Of a DNA stretch of 64,000 nt, positions 1 through 10,559 are shown in pieces. The notes beneath the pieces are model-generated. The model searched no databases, had not been told where the DNA came from, and saw only the letters and a list, made by a program, of their open reading frames with translations. The stretch spans positions 11,729,045 to 11,793,044 of the forward strand of contig BSYO01000016.1 in the NCBI GenBank assembly GCA_033239525.1. The letters are read 5' to 3'. Every line of letters starts with the position of its first letter. Positions within the stretch are counted from its first letter, which is position 1. The translations under genes and the position numbers were made by a program. Source of the DNA: Nepenthes gracilis (lineage: Eukaryota > Streptophyta > Magnoliopsida > Caryophyllales > Nepenthaceae).

Positions 1-769
1 GACATGCATCATATTTTATATTTTGGCCTAAGTTTTGGCCTTTTAAGTTTTGTGGGTTTTGATTCAATTTGTGGATTGCATAGTTTTGAACTTCTAATGA
101 TTTCATATGATTTGCATAATTTGATATTTGTATATATAACGAATTGTGGAAATAAAATCAAGATTTTGGAATGTGCTTAATGAAAAGTTTGATATATTAA
201 TTTTACATGTATTTTATGGTTTTTGGTCCTTTCATCTATTTCATTAATATGTATTTATATTGTATATATATATTTATTAAGTATTAGACTCATAATTTAT
301 AATATATTTTTTAACCCTTTTAGGTTAATGGGTCATGAATACTTATAGGATGTAAAAAAAATTGATGAAGATTTATGTTTTGTTGTACTTGTATCTTGAG
401 AAATGTTTGGGACTTACATATTCAATTATAGTATGCTTTGAGCTCTGTAATTTTTATATTTTAGGACGGTATATCTAGTGGATTTATGTACGGTTTTATA
501 TTGTGATATTTTAGGTATTTGGTCAAATACTTTTTCTTGCAGATATTTTGGAATTAACAAGTACTTATACTTCTTGGATATTGGGCGGGATTTAATTTGG
601 CCAGGTTCTATATTCGTTACTGAATTTATTGTTTATAATGTTGTTTTGATTTTAGTATGTTATGTCTGACCCAGCTTAGGGATGTTTGGGTTTTAATCAT
701 TTACGGATATTGTTGTTGGATGTTTTTATTGTCATTATTGTACATACTCATGTTAGGATAGGACATTTT
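1..769. other. AT-rich stretch, no gene recognised
   Basis: Very AT-rich DNA with many stop codons in all frames. The only longer open frame, at 478-669, resembles nothing I know and has no coding character. The stretch may be older transposon sequence continuing from the gypsy fragment to its right, but I see no motif that shows this. Confidence 0.4.
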
Positions 770-1640
770 TTACATCTAAAGAGCCACGATCTGGTTCCGT
801 GACCATCAAAGAAAAGAAAGTCCAATTTTGGTAGGTAGAAGTTTATTTGTGGTCTGTTTGCAATGTCAAGGTGCGGAACTGGATTTCTGGGAAGTGGACT
901 TATAGTTCCACTTGCCATGGTAAATTACCGGCTGGTTGATTTGTAGAGGATGGAGGCGGCTTGGGTTGAGACGGCTGCTTTATTTCATACACAAAGAGGT
1001 CGATTCTATCATCATTCTGTCGAATCTGTCATCAATTGCTTGTTGCTGCTTGATGTTCTGTTCGTTATACTGCTCTTGCCATTCACCATAGAATTTCCTG
1101 GGTTGTTCCTCCACTGTGATTTTCTTGGCATGCATGGTGTAAAGATAGTCAAGGGTTGTAGCAATTGGAGGTGGATGATAACAGGATTGAAATCGAAATC
1201 TGATATCAATTTGTAGCACTTGAGGAGCAATTCTCAATTGTTACTAGTGGAAGACGGATTAATTTAAATGAAACAAGGGAAGAAGAAAGATAAGAAAGAC
1301 TAGAAGAAAGATGAAAACAGAATATGGAGTTTCAGGACTACAGATCTGATTACTCGAAAACAAATCAAGATGAAAACACTTACAATTCAAATCTACTTTT
1401 TACCTTATCAACCAAAACATTAACACTGCTGCTGCTGCTTTAGTACAACAAACTAGTTATTGTAGCTAGTAATTGATGCCTAAACAACAGAATTAACTAC
1501 TCGGCTAATAACCATTTGTCAATGTAACAGTAACTCCTGTTTTCTACTAAATTTCTGTTGTATAGTGGCTGATTTTGGCTGGAGCAGATGCACTTTGATG
1601 TGATAGACCGAGTTCAGGGTCAGGGTCTTTACTCTCTGAG
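770..1640 (-). mobile_element. Ty3/gypsy fragment: LTR end, primer site, gag start
   Basis: Read on the minus strand, an LTR-like stretch (about 1640 to 1212) ends in ...GCTACA. It is followed by a degraded tRNA-Met-type primer site (TGATATCAGATT, compare TGGTATCAGAGC) near 1210-1195. A gag start follows at 1135 (MHAKKITVEEQ...), with a Gln/Asp-rich helix containing QQQAIDDRFDRMM, a pattern common at the N-terminus of plant chromovirus-type gag. Further down, near 830-775, another frame reads LPKLDFLFFDGHG-TRSW, which resembles the entry motif of the gypsy gag domain (PKLDFP-FDG). The frames are interrupted and nothing of pol follows, so this is a 5' fragment. The outer LTR boundary is not fixed. 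Confidence 0.45.
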
Positions 1641-3286
1641 AGAGAAATTTATTCAATTTCTTTCAATCACAATTGTTTGATTAATATTAAAAGATTGAGA
1701 TTTTTTTATTAAAAAAAATTAACTTTTTTTTTTAAATTTTAAAATAGTACAATCATTTAATCAAGATCAAACTATTATTATGAATAGATGTTAAATTTAT
1801 ATTTCTTTTAGAAGGATAGACATACCAATTGTGTGATACCCCTAGCCTTAGTTGGTGAGCCTTAGTTGGTCCCCCTGACTTGTGAAGGGCTGATGAATAT
1901 GCACAATGCTATTGCTGGATTGTCAATTAGGGTGTATCCTTTGCATTGTTGGAAGATAGTATTGCAAAATAGTAACATAGATTGCTTTGAGGTGGATTAA
2001 AACATAATTCGTAAGCAAATTGCATGTTTATGATTTAAATTTTTATCAAATTAAACTGTCATTTGAGCTAAACTTTTTGAAACCATAGGCAATTTGTAGT
2101 TCTAAATTTATTAGTTTAAAAATTATTAATTCAGTTTAATATATTATATATAAATATTAAAATAAATAAATAATAATATTAATATAATAATATGTCAAAT
2201 AATGAAATATAGTAGTTTATTTGAAACATGAATTTTGTTAACAATAAATAAGAGTATCCAATAATTTAGATAATACTAAAATATTAAAAGATAAATAATT
2301 AAATCACCTGAATTAAAAATTAATTTAGAATCATGGTAGAAATATGTACGACTAATATATTTTTAATTAAAATAAAAAAATTCATTTGTTATGTTTGTTT
2401 ATATGTGCACAGTTTAATTTGGGTTGGATTGGTTTGACTTATTGAACCACAAGTTGATAATACGATTTAAGTAAAAAATTAAGCCGCTCCCAAATTTTAT
2501 ATATGCTAAACCTTTGCAATTTGATTTATATAATTTATTTTGTTTTTAGTGCTACTGCTCATAGATTTGTGCGTACAAGAATAAAGAAGCGAATAGGGCT
2601 ATCTTTCTGCTAAAAATTCTATACTTTAGTATTATTTGATCAGTGTGAGTTGTAATTGAATTGATCTAGTTTTTCTCATATTAAAATGCTTTTAAATATA
2701 TAGGTGATTTATCATAGTCAGATCGTTTGATATTTTACATAAAGAATGATAAGTAGGATTACAGGTGTGGAATGTCAAAGGCCAATTTCAATCTTGTATT
2801 TTGGGTGAAAAGAAAGTAAAAAAAGAGAAACAAAAGGCGACAAAGAATCTAGTTTTTAATAAGAGAACTTACTTGATTCATAGATCCGAGCCCTATTTCT
2901 AAGCTCTTTTGTGCGGTCATTGGACAGCTAGATTAGATATAATCTAATGAATGAGATATAATACTATAAAAATGAAAGATAATTGTAATTTTATTAAAAA
3001 AAAAAAATAATGTTTTTTTAAAATATTTTTTGATTATTACAATAACGGTAAAATTCAATAACTACCATCTGGTGATGCAGGGGATGGATTGCGTATCCTT
3101 AAAATTTTCCGGGCCGCATTAAACGCCAACTTGTTCAGTCACATTTACTTCAATCAAACGTGCTTTGGACTGGGAAAGTCCCAATTTCCGGCGGCTGTCA
3201 ACTGTTGCTTCTTACAACCTGCAATAGGAAATTGAAGAACACCCATGATTTGAAGATAAAGGATTTTTTACAATATCGGCCTTATT
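1641..3286. other. intergenic, upstream of PPR gene
   Basis: AT-rich spacer with poly-A/T runs and no recognisable gene. The PPR promoter must lie in the right-hand part. A short out-of-frame ORF starts at 3160 and runs over the PPR start; it is probably not translated to any purpose. No clear TATA box can be assigned. Confidence 0.4.
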
Positions 3287-5671
3287 ATGGCTGCCGCACT
3301 TGTTCATACCCACCTGTGCGTTTCCAAAATATCGAAAAGGGCGTCGATCACCACAGCCGAATTAATTTACAGAGAACGACAGGGATTAACCAAGCTTAGA
3401 CACTCCAATTCCGCTGCCCAGTTTAGGAAATGCAGAAAGGCTTTTAAAACATTGGCTAATCCTGGCTCTCTCTCGCTCACGCGTGCTCTTGTCACCTTTG
3501 TTGAAGCTGGGTATTTAGAAGATGCCTTCCATTTGTTTGAAAAAATGCCCCACTCGGACACTTTCGTGTGGAATGTCCTAATTAAAGGGTTAGTCACCAA
3601 TGGATTTTACGAAGAAGCCATTGATATCTATTATAGAATGACATTTGCAGGGATTAGGGCTGATAATTTCACTTACCCATTTGTAATTAAAGCTTGTGCT
3701 GGGTTGTCGTCATTGTTTGAAGGGCAGAAAGTTCATTCAAAGTTGGTGAAGACAGGGCTGGATGTGGATGTTTACACAAGTAATTCACTAATTTCAACTT
3801 ATGCGAAGCTCGGACGTATTGAGTTTGCGGAGAGATTATTTGTCGAAATGGAATTCAGGGACTTGGTGTCGTGGAATTCAATGATTAGTGGCTATATTTC
3901 AGCTGGGGATGGGTGGAACTCGCTAATTTGTTTTCGTGAAATGCAGTTATTTGGAATGACCCCGGATAGATTTAGCATAATTAGTGCCCTTGGTGCTTGT
4001 TCTCTTGAATGCCTCCTGCAAAAGGGGAAGGAAATCCATTGCCTAATTATTAAGAATGAGTTTGAAATGGATTCCATGATTCAAACATCAGCCATTGACA
4101 TGTACAGTAAATGTGGTAGGGTTGATTATGCAGAAAAGTTCTTTGATTGCATACCACAGCGGAATATTGGTGCTTGGAACGCTATGATAGGTGGGTATTC
4201 TCTCAATAATCATCCCCTTCAGTCATTGGCCTGCTTGAAGAAGATGAACATGGCCAGTAATTTGGTGTCTGACACTGTCACATTGATAAATGTACTCCCT
4301 GCTTGTGCACAATTGGGAGCCCTTTTGCAGGGGAAATCTGTTCATGGAGTTGCCATTAGAAAAGGGTTCCTTCCCCATTTAGCATTGGAGACAGCTTTGA
4401 TCAACATGTATGGAGAATGTGGAAGGCTAAATATTTCTGAACTTGTTTTCGGCCAAATGACTGATAAAAGCTTGATATCATGGAATACCATGGTGGCAGC
4501 ATATGTGAAGAACGAATGTCACCAAGAAGCCTTGAAGCTTTTTCAGAACTTATTGAATGCAAATCTTGGACCTGATGCAGTTACAATTGCTAGCATCCTA
4601 CCTTCCTATGCTGAAGTGGGGTCAGTAAGAGAAGGGAAGCAAATTCATGGTTATGTGGCAAAATCAGGTGCTGGTTCGAGTACATACATCTCTAATGCAA
4701 TGGTTTACATGTATGCAAAATGTGGAGATCTTACTAATTCACAGAAGTATTTTGATGGATTAATTTTTAAGGATGTTGTTTCGTGGAACACTATCATTAT
4801 GGCAAACGCATTGCACGGATTCGGGGAAGAGTCCTTGAGATTCTTCTCAGAAATGCAAGCAAAGGGTGTCAAACCAAATGCGAGTACTTTCGTTTCTCTG
4901 TTATCATCTTGCAGCATTACTGGTATGTTTGATGAGGGATGGAAGTACTTCCACTCAATGATATGGGAATTTAGAATTGATCCTCAAATAGAGCATTATG
5001 GCTGTATGATTGATCTTCTCGGCCGCAAAGGAAATACTCATTTTGCCCAGCATCTCATCGAGGAAATGCCTTTGGCCCCCACTGCTCGAATATGGGGATC
5101 TTTACTTACCGCAGCTAGAAGGAACGGTGACATTGCTCTGGCTGAACATGCATCCGCGCACATTTTAAAACTACGTCATGATAATACCGGTTGCTACGCC
5201 TTGCTTTCAAGCATGTATGCTGAAGCAGGGAGGTGGGCAGAGGCAGAATGCGTCAAGCATAATATGAGAAAAGAAGGTTTCGAGAAAACTGCTGGATGCA
5301 GTGTGGTTGAGATTGATGGTAACATTTGCAGATTCTTCAATGGAGATCGGTCTCACGAAGAAACAGAAAAGATATATGATGCATTGAGCGTAATCTCAGG
5401 GAAGATAACAAAGTTTAGGCAGCAAGAGTCGGTCGGGAAAAGAGCAAATTCGCCGGAGTTTCATAGTGTGAGACTAGCAATCACTTCAGGATTGATATCT
5501 ACGGCACCCGGAAGTCCGATTCTTGTTAGGAAAAACATTAGAATATGTGAAAATTGCCACGATGCTGCTAAGAAAATTTCAGATATCAGTAGACGGGAGA
5601 TCGTTGTTGGGGATTCTAAGATCTTTCACCATTTCAAGTGTGGGAGATGCACATGTAGAGATTACTGGTGA
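3287..5671 (+). CDS. PLS-class pentatricopeptide repeat protein with E and DYW domains
   Basis: An intact, intron-less 794-residue reading frame, the usual form of plant PPR genes. The N-terminal ~45 residues are Ser/Arg/Lys-rich with few acids, compatible with a plastid or mitochondrial transit peptide. From about residue 60 to 600 there are tandem PLS repeats, recognised by repeated W-N anchors ([35 protein letters not shown]) and MYSKCG/MYAKCG motifs. E-type motifs follow from about 600. A DYW domain fills the last ~100 residues and ends in R-DYW. Such proteins bind organellar RNA in a sequence-specific way, and DYW domains normally act as the C-to-U editing deaminase. The zinc ligands C754-x2-C757-H and the H781-H782...C788-x-C790 cluster are present. 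The usual HSE triplet reads H726-S727-V728, so the catalytic glutamate is missing. It resembles the Arabidopsis At4g35130 group, from memory. The start is the first Met upstream of the transit-like region in this frame. Confidence 0.93.
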   Translation: MAAALVHTHLCVSKISKRASITTAELIYRERQGLTKLRHSNSAAQFRKCRKAFKTLANPGSLSLTRALVTFVEAGYLEDAFHLFEKMPHSDTFVWNVLIKGLVTNGFYEEAIDIYYRMTFAGIRADNFTYPFVIKACAGLSSLFEGQKVHSKLVKTGLDVDVYTSNSLISTYAKLGRIEFAERLFVEMEFRDLVSWNSMISGYISAGDGWNSLICFREMQLFGMTPDRFSIISALGACSLECLLQKGKEIHCLIIKNEFEMDSMIQTSAIDMYSKCGRVDYAEKFFDCIPQRNIGAWNAMIGGYSLNNHPLQSLACLKKMNMASNLVSDTVTLINVLPACAQLGALLQGKSVHGVAIRKGFLPHLALETALINMYGECGRLNISELVFGQMTDKSLISWNTMVAAYVKNECHQEALKLFQNLLNANLGPDAVTIASILPSYAEVGSVREGKQIHGYVAKSGAGSSTYISNAMVYMYAKCGDLTNSQKYFDGLIFKDVVSWNTIIMANALHGFGEESLRFFSEMQAKGVKPNASTFVSLLSSCSITGMFDEGWKYFHSMIWEFRIDPQIEHYGCMIDLLGRKGNTHFAQHLIEEMPLAPTARIWGSLLTAARRNGDIALAEHASAHILKLRHDNTGCYALLSSMYAEAGRWAEAECVKHNMRKEGFEKTAGCSVVEIDGNICRFFNGDRSHEETEKIYDALSVISGKITKFRQQESVGKRANSPEFHSVRLAITSGLISTAPGSPILVRKNIRICENCHDAAKKISDISRREIVVGDSKIFHHFKCGRCTCRDYW

Positions 5672-6759
5672 CTCTTCTTTTGGAACTCTTACTGAATCTG
5701 TAAAGAATCCTTGATGAATAGCTCATGTTGTTTGAAACAAATGAATCATTTAAAGTACAGTGGGATACGGAAAATGTAACTATGATATTTGTTAGACCGA
5801 TTATTGTATTGGGTCCTTTTATATATCAACTATATTGATAATAATATCAAAAATTTATATTTATATTATATACTCTTGATTTAAAATTCAATTAAAAAGG
5901 CTTAAATAAAGAATATTTTATTTATTTTCTCAACAGAAATAAATATAGTTATGCTACATTTTATGCAAGAACATAGATGCCATATTTTCAGTTATTTCTA
6001 TTCCTAATCTTAATAATGAGTATTGTAATTTGAATAATTATTCCTAAGAAATGAATATTTATTTTGTTCAATCAAACATATAGAAAATCATATTCAGTGG
6101 AACTTTACCATACTACATGTTATAGAGTTTAAAGAAAATTTGATACATGTCACTTTACCATTATATTGCATAGAAACTATTTTTTATTATTAGAAATTAT
6201 TATTTTTATATTATGATGGATAAAATTATAATATTTATGTCTAAATTTGTGTTAGACAGAAATGGGGGAGGAAACTCCGTTATTTCCATTCATGGCCATC
6301 TTAATGCTGTGGTGTGCAGCACACAGACATTATAAAATCTTTCCTTTAGAAAATCTCGCAGGTGTACCACCCGCTGATGAACCAGTGTAGCTTATCAATT
6401 ATACGAAAAATAAAAAGAAAAAAAAATAATTTATTTAATAAAGATTTATTTTTTATTTTAATAATTTATTTTAATTTTTTATCGGTCAATTTCAGCATTT
6501 AGAAAAGCAAATTTATAGGATCAATAATATGTATATTCATATTCAAAAATTCAATTATATCAAACATTTCAAGGAAAAATCTTGAACACTTCATCCCCCC
6601 TCCCCCGGCAAAGAAAAACATGGAAAATATTTGAAGACGTAGCTCTGTCTTTTAGCCACCACAAGACAACAATCAGTGGGCCACGTGCCCAGCTGGCAAC
6701 CTCCCCGCATAATAATAAAATAAAATAAAATAAGACAGAAAAAACAGGTCATATCAAAA
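5672..6759. other. spacer between convergent genes
   Basis: AT-rich spacer holding the 3' flanks of the PPR gene (+) and the Dabb gene (-). There are A/T-rich stretches suitable for polyadenylation, but no single signal can be chosen. No gene recognised. Confidence 0.4.
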
Positions 6760-7437
6760 TCAGAGAATAGTAGCGGTGGAGATGGACCGAGGGACCACAT
6801 AATCGACGGTGATGTAGGCGTCCAGAGCTCCCTTAAATTTATCGACGAGCGACCTTACGGCATCTTCGTAGTCCTCACACGCATCCAGTTCGTTCAAATC
6901 AGGGAAGATCACCGCCGACCCCACGCCGTAACCTTTCGCTCTCTCCGGTGAAAAATTCTCCCCGAAACTGATCTGCTCAAACGTCCACGAAGAACAACTC
7001 CCTTTTATCCTCTCAAACTCCTCCAGGATCTTGTGTTTCTCATCCTCCGCCGCTTCTTCCTTGAGTTTGAAGAACGTGACCCTCATGGCCCGACCCGGTA
7101 GAGGCACCTCCGGCCCGTCGAGGGAGTCCACGGCCCAATCTAGGGCCATATGGTCGACGGAGATGGGCCGCGCCAGCTCCGTGCCAACCTTGACGTGCGC
7201 CCGGTCGGCGAGGTAGGCGAAGAGGTCATCCTTGGATCTGAACCTGGCGTGGATCATGTGAGTGAACTTGAGCGGCGAGGATCGGGTGCGGAAGATCGGG
7301 CCGGCGGTTAGGTAGAGGACCTGGCTGAGGGAGTTGAGGGCGAGGAGGCCGTTGACTAGGTCGTTGACCTTGGTCGGATCTTCGTCGTCGTTGATGTTGA
7401 ACAGCACTACGTGCTCCACGATTGAGCCCGGCGACAT
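6760..7437 (-). CDS. stress-response A/B barrel (Dabb) domain protein, two-domain type
   Basis: An intact single-exon 225-residue frame. Two dimeric alpha/beta-barrel (Dabb, ferredoxin-like) modules lie in tandem. The first, about residues 6-100, starts IVEHVVLFNI, the typical opening strand with the conserved H-x-V-x-F pattern, and contains FTHMIHARF and HMALDWAVDS. The second, about 115-215, starts MRVTFFKLKE and ends DAYITVDYVVP. Plants carry small families of these proteins, some annotated as stress-inducible (UP3-like). The length and duplicated domain match that subfamily. The biochemical role is not settled and I see no catalytic motif. GC content is clearly higher than in the surroundings, with many C/G third positions, consistent with a real expressed gene. 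The start at 7437 precedes the conserved HVVLF strand by seven residues, so it is well placed. Confidence 0.9.
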   Translation of the reverse strand: MSPGSIVEHVVLFNINDDEDPTKVNDLVNGLLALNSLSQVLYLTAGPIFRTRSSPLKFTHMIHARFRSKDDLFAYLADRAHVKVGTELARPISVDHMALDWAVDSLDGPEVPLPGRAMRVTFFKLKEEAAEDEKHKILEEFERIKGSCSSWTFEQISFGENFSPERAKGYGVGSAVIFPDLNELDACEDYEDAVRSLVDKFKGALDAYITVDYVVPRSISTATIL

Positions 7438-7995
7438 CTTCTCCTGCGGCTGTCTGTGGAGGATGCGAGCTGATTTTTAGGGTTGAAGTGATCGATTGAA
7501 TCGGAGAGTGAGACAGCGGGCGTGCCCTTTGATTTTTATTTATTGGGTTATTATTTTTGAGTTTTATTAAATATTATTTTTAATGATTTATTTGTAGTAT
7601 TTAAAGGGAACAAGAAGATAGGGATTGGAGCAAGGACGACCCTTGGCTAGCTGGACAATCCCACGTGGCCCTCTTTGGTTGGAGGAATGACCCACAAGTC
7701 CTGATTTGCTTAAGGAAAGATTCTTTATGGAATGATCAAATTACAGAAATATAATAATAATATCATATAATATTTAATTCTATATTAACTCTCACAATGT
7801 TGAAGTTTTACATAACAAGTTACCATTTTTTAAGATGCTATTTCTCTCCAAGTATCGAATACTACACTTATTTTTCCTTCTTAATTTGTACCAATCTAGG
7901 CAAAATTTAGCATCATTGGTTTGTCAATTTTTCTTGTCATTATGAAGTGGATTTGTGAAAGTTATAAGATATTGTTATAAAAAATGATATATATT
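7438..7995. promoter_or_regulatory. upstream region of the Dabb gene
   Basis: This is the spacer between the Dabb start and the Tat-A insertion. The first ~100 bases look like a 5' leader. It contains ACGTGGC near 7661-7670 (in 'cccacgtggccc'), a CACGTG G-box-like core that could serve stress or ABA regulation of the Dabb gene. That role is inference from the motif alone. The rest is AT-rich without a gene. Confidence 0.35.
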
Positions 7996-8893
7996 TGATG
8001 GGACGTTAGTAGCGAGTCTGCTTAAAAGGGGTAAGTGGCCCAGAATCGATAGCACCCCATTTATCCTTGGGATAGTCAATACTGTTGTTGATCGAAAGAG
8101 CACAATAAGTAGGCCGGACACAGCCCAAATTGAAGTCGGTCTACGTGCGCATTTCCAATTTTCAACGGTTGTTTGTCTTAATTTTTTGTACCTCCAAGAA
8201 AGGTAACATATTTCATAACAAAAAAATCTTATAATCAGAGCACATCCAAGAAGGAAGGCTCGCAAATCTGCGTGCGATCCTTAGAGGAAGTCTCAACAGT
8301 CATCGCACGTGGTATCTTCACAGAAGGAAGGGAATCTTCCTTCTTGACCGTTGCAATCCCGAATGGCACCCGTGCCCATACTGGAAAAGATAACAATCTC
8401 CACAGAAGGCAGGCATCCTACCTCGCCACTTAAGGAAGGCAACGAATGCCCATGGCTATAAAGAGTCACAGAGACTCACTCTATGGGCATGTTCTCTTGC
8501 ATACTAAAAGTTATAGAAGCCCTCTAAAGCTCTCAAAGTATTCCAACACACACATACACTCTCACACTATTATCAGTTTCCAGCAAACTCAATAGGCAGA
8601 GAAATAGCTCTCTGCAAACATCCCCAACAAAAGCCACTCTCCATGAGTGTAACTATAACCATCACTCTCAAATCCCATCCCTAATACACACATTTGCATT
8701 CACCTTTTTATTCTAAGAAGGCCGTTTACTAACTTGAGTGTCGAAATATTTTTGGTGAGACCAAATCCCACCATCACCTGATCTCTTATTTGGAGTTGAA
8801 GTGTGTAGGATCCCAGGCACGAAGGATGGTGACCGAATTCCAACGAACCAGCTTGTCTCGAATCCGTTTAAAGTTTGGATCTAGAACGCATTA
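7996..8893 (+). repeat. 5' LTR of Tat-A
   Basis: About 898 bases, starting TGATGGGACG and ending ...CGCATTA just before the primer site. Its right half (from about 8486) matches 13707-14123. A TATAAAG box at 8457 is followed by a pyrimidine-rich leader and a downstream R/U5 with ACACACATACACTCTCAC. Confidence 0.85.
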
Positions 8894-8911
8894 TTGGCGC
8901 TATCTGTGGAA
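8894..8911 (+). other. primer binding site of Tat-A
   Basis: TTGGCGCTATCTGTGGAA directly after the LTR end. It differs by a few bases from the TTGGCGCCGTCTGTGGGAA form common in plant Tat elements. The tRNA species was not determined. Confidence 0.75.
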
Positions 8912-8965
8912 ATGCTGACAAAAAATCGACCAACTACTTCTGCCAATTCAGCATCATTTGACGAA

Positions 8966-10490
8966 ATGGTGAACATAAGGGCTCAAACTAGCATTCTTGT
9001 TAGAGAGGCTATCTCCTCCGACCACGACCACTCAACTAGTAATCGGGCCGGAGAACAGCCTGCTCTAATCTTCTTGGCCATGGTGGAGTAGATGAATAAG
9101 ATATTTCAAATGCTCCAAACGGCCTGCACGCACCAGGGTAAGAAGAAATAGGGGGCTCAATCCTCTTTGACCCCTATACCAGTCTCTAGGTGGAGAGGCC
9201 AGAGGAGGAAGTGGCCGACCAAGAAGGCCTTGAGGTTGGACAACTCTCACATCCCAGCAGCCTCCAAAACTCAGAGCCATTCGAGGCTTGAGGAATGCTT
9301 GGGTTGTGGGACTCTCGATGAAGGGCCCAAAAGAAAAAATCCTCGGTATTTTTGGGATGAGTAGAGGCTTCCTGTGTAGGAGGATGCCTCATGAGTCATC
9401 TGATCTACTAGTGGCAGCAGTCGATCAACAACGCATCGCACTGCAGAAACAATGGAGTTGAGGCCCTACCTCAACTCCAAAAGATCTAAAGATTCCTCTT
9501 GAGTGGAGGAAAATGTTCAAAAAATTTGGAATCGTGTGTTCAAAGATAAAGATGAGCACGTGGCTGATTTGAAGAGATCTCCATTCACCACGGAGATTCG
9601 GACCCAACATTTACCACCAAAATTCAAGATGTCGGCCTTGGATCCTTACGATGGGAGTATTGATCCGATGGACTACCTGGATCATTTCCGCACCCTTCTG
9701 ATCTTCCAGGGCCTGGAGGAGGCATCCATGTGCAGATGTTTCCCCCTTACCTTTAAAGGGGACGTCTGAATCTGTTTCTATCAGCTCCCCGCAAATTCCA
9801 TTTGGAGTTTTTGAGATCTCACTGATATCTTCCTGACCCAATACGCTTCCAGTCGCTCGGAAGAAAAGCAATTGTGGCACTTCACCCACATCAAGTAGAG
9901 GTCGAACGAGAACCTAAGGAGGTTCTTGGGGCGTTTCGCCGTTGAGGCAAGAAGGATATCTAAGTTCACAGATGAGGTGAAGTTAAGCAGCTTCATCTCC
10001 ACTTTTGGTCTGGGCGACTTTTTCAAGCACTTGACCTACAAGGTCCTACAAATCTTCCGAGAGGTTGAGTCCATTGTTAGGGCCTACATAACGGCGGAGG
10101 AAGCTAACGAGGTGAAACACTTGAAATGGGTTGACTATCCTTACTCCACATCAGCTGACGGGAAGAGGAAGAATAGGGGCATCGAAATCCCTGAAGGAAG
10201 CAACTCATAATCGGACCCCCATGCGAAGGTAGTGCAGGCTCGTCGACCTAACTCCACGGAATGATACATAGGCAAATGTCCTCATGCAGATCCATGGAAA
10301 AAAGTTTGTCAAGTGGCCAAAGCCACTGAAGAACACGGAGGAGGATACTCGGTCAAATACTGTGATTTCCATTGATCTATAGAACATACCACAGAAGAGT
10401 GCAAGATGCTGTAGCGGGAGATTGAAGAGTTGGTCCATTGGGGCCACCTCATAAAGTTCCTGAGGAACCCTGGATAGACCTTCGGAACTT
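8966..10490 (+). pseudogene. gag remnant of Tat-A
   Basis: The frame begins MVNIRAQTS, parallel to MVNTRAQVS in Tat-B, which fixes the start. A retrotransposon gag (capsid) domain appears in pieces: FKMSALDPYDGSIDPMDYLD near 9624 and RISKFTDEVKLSSFISTFG near 9950, with the conserved basic/hydrophobic spacing of the family. Several stops and frame changes separate the pieces (for instance after GDV at 9769). Capsid would have packaged the RNA in cytoplasmic particles. Not functional. Confidence 0.8.
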
Positions 10491-10559
10491 CAGGTAGTGA
10501 CGGGCTGGATAAACCTCAGCCGAAAAATCGGATAGCAGTTGGGGTAGTCAACATGGTGA

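Noticed and set aside
7031..7216. Plus-strand frame opposite the Dabb gene
   Set aside because: A shadow of the GC-rich coding strand.
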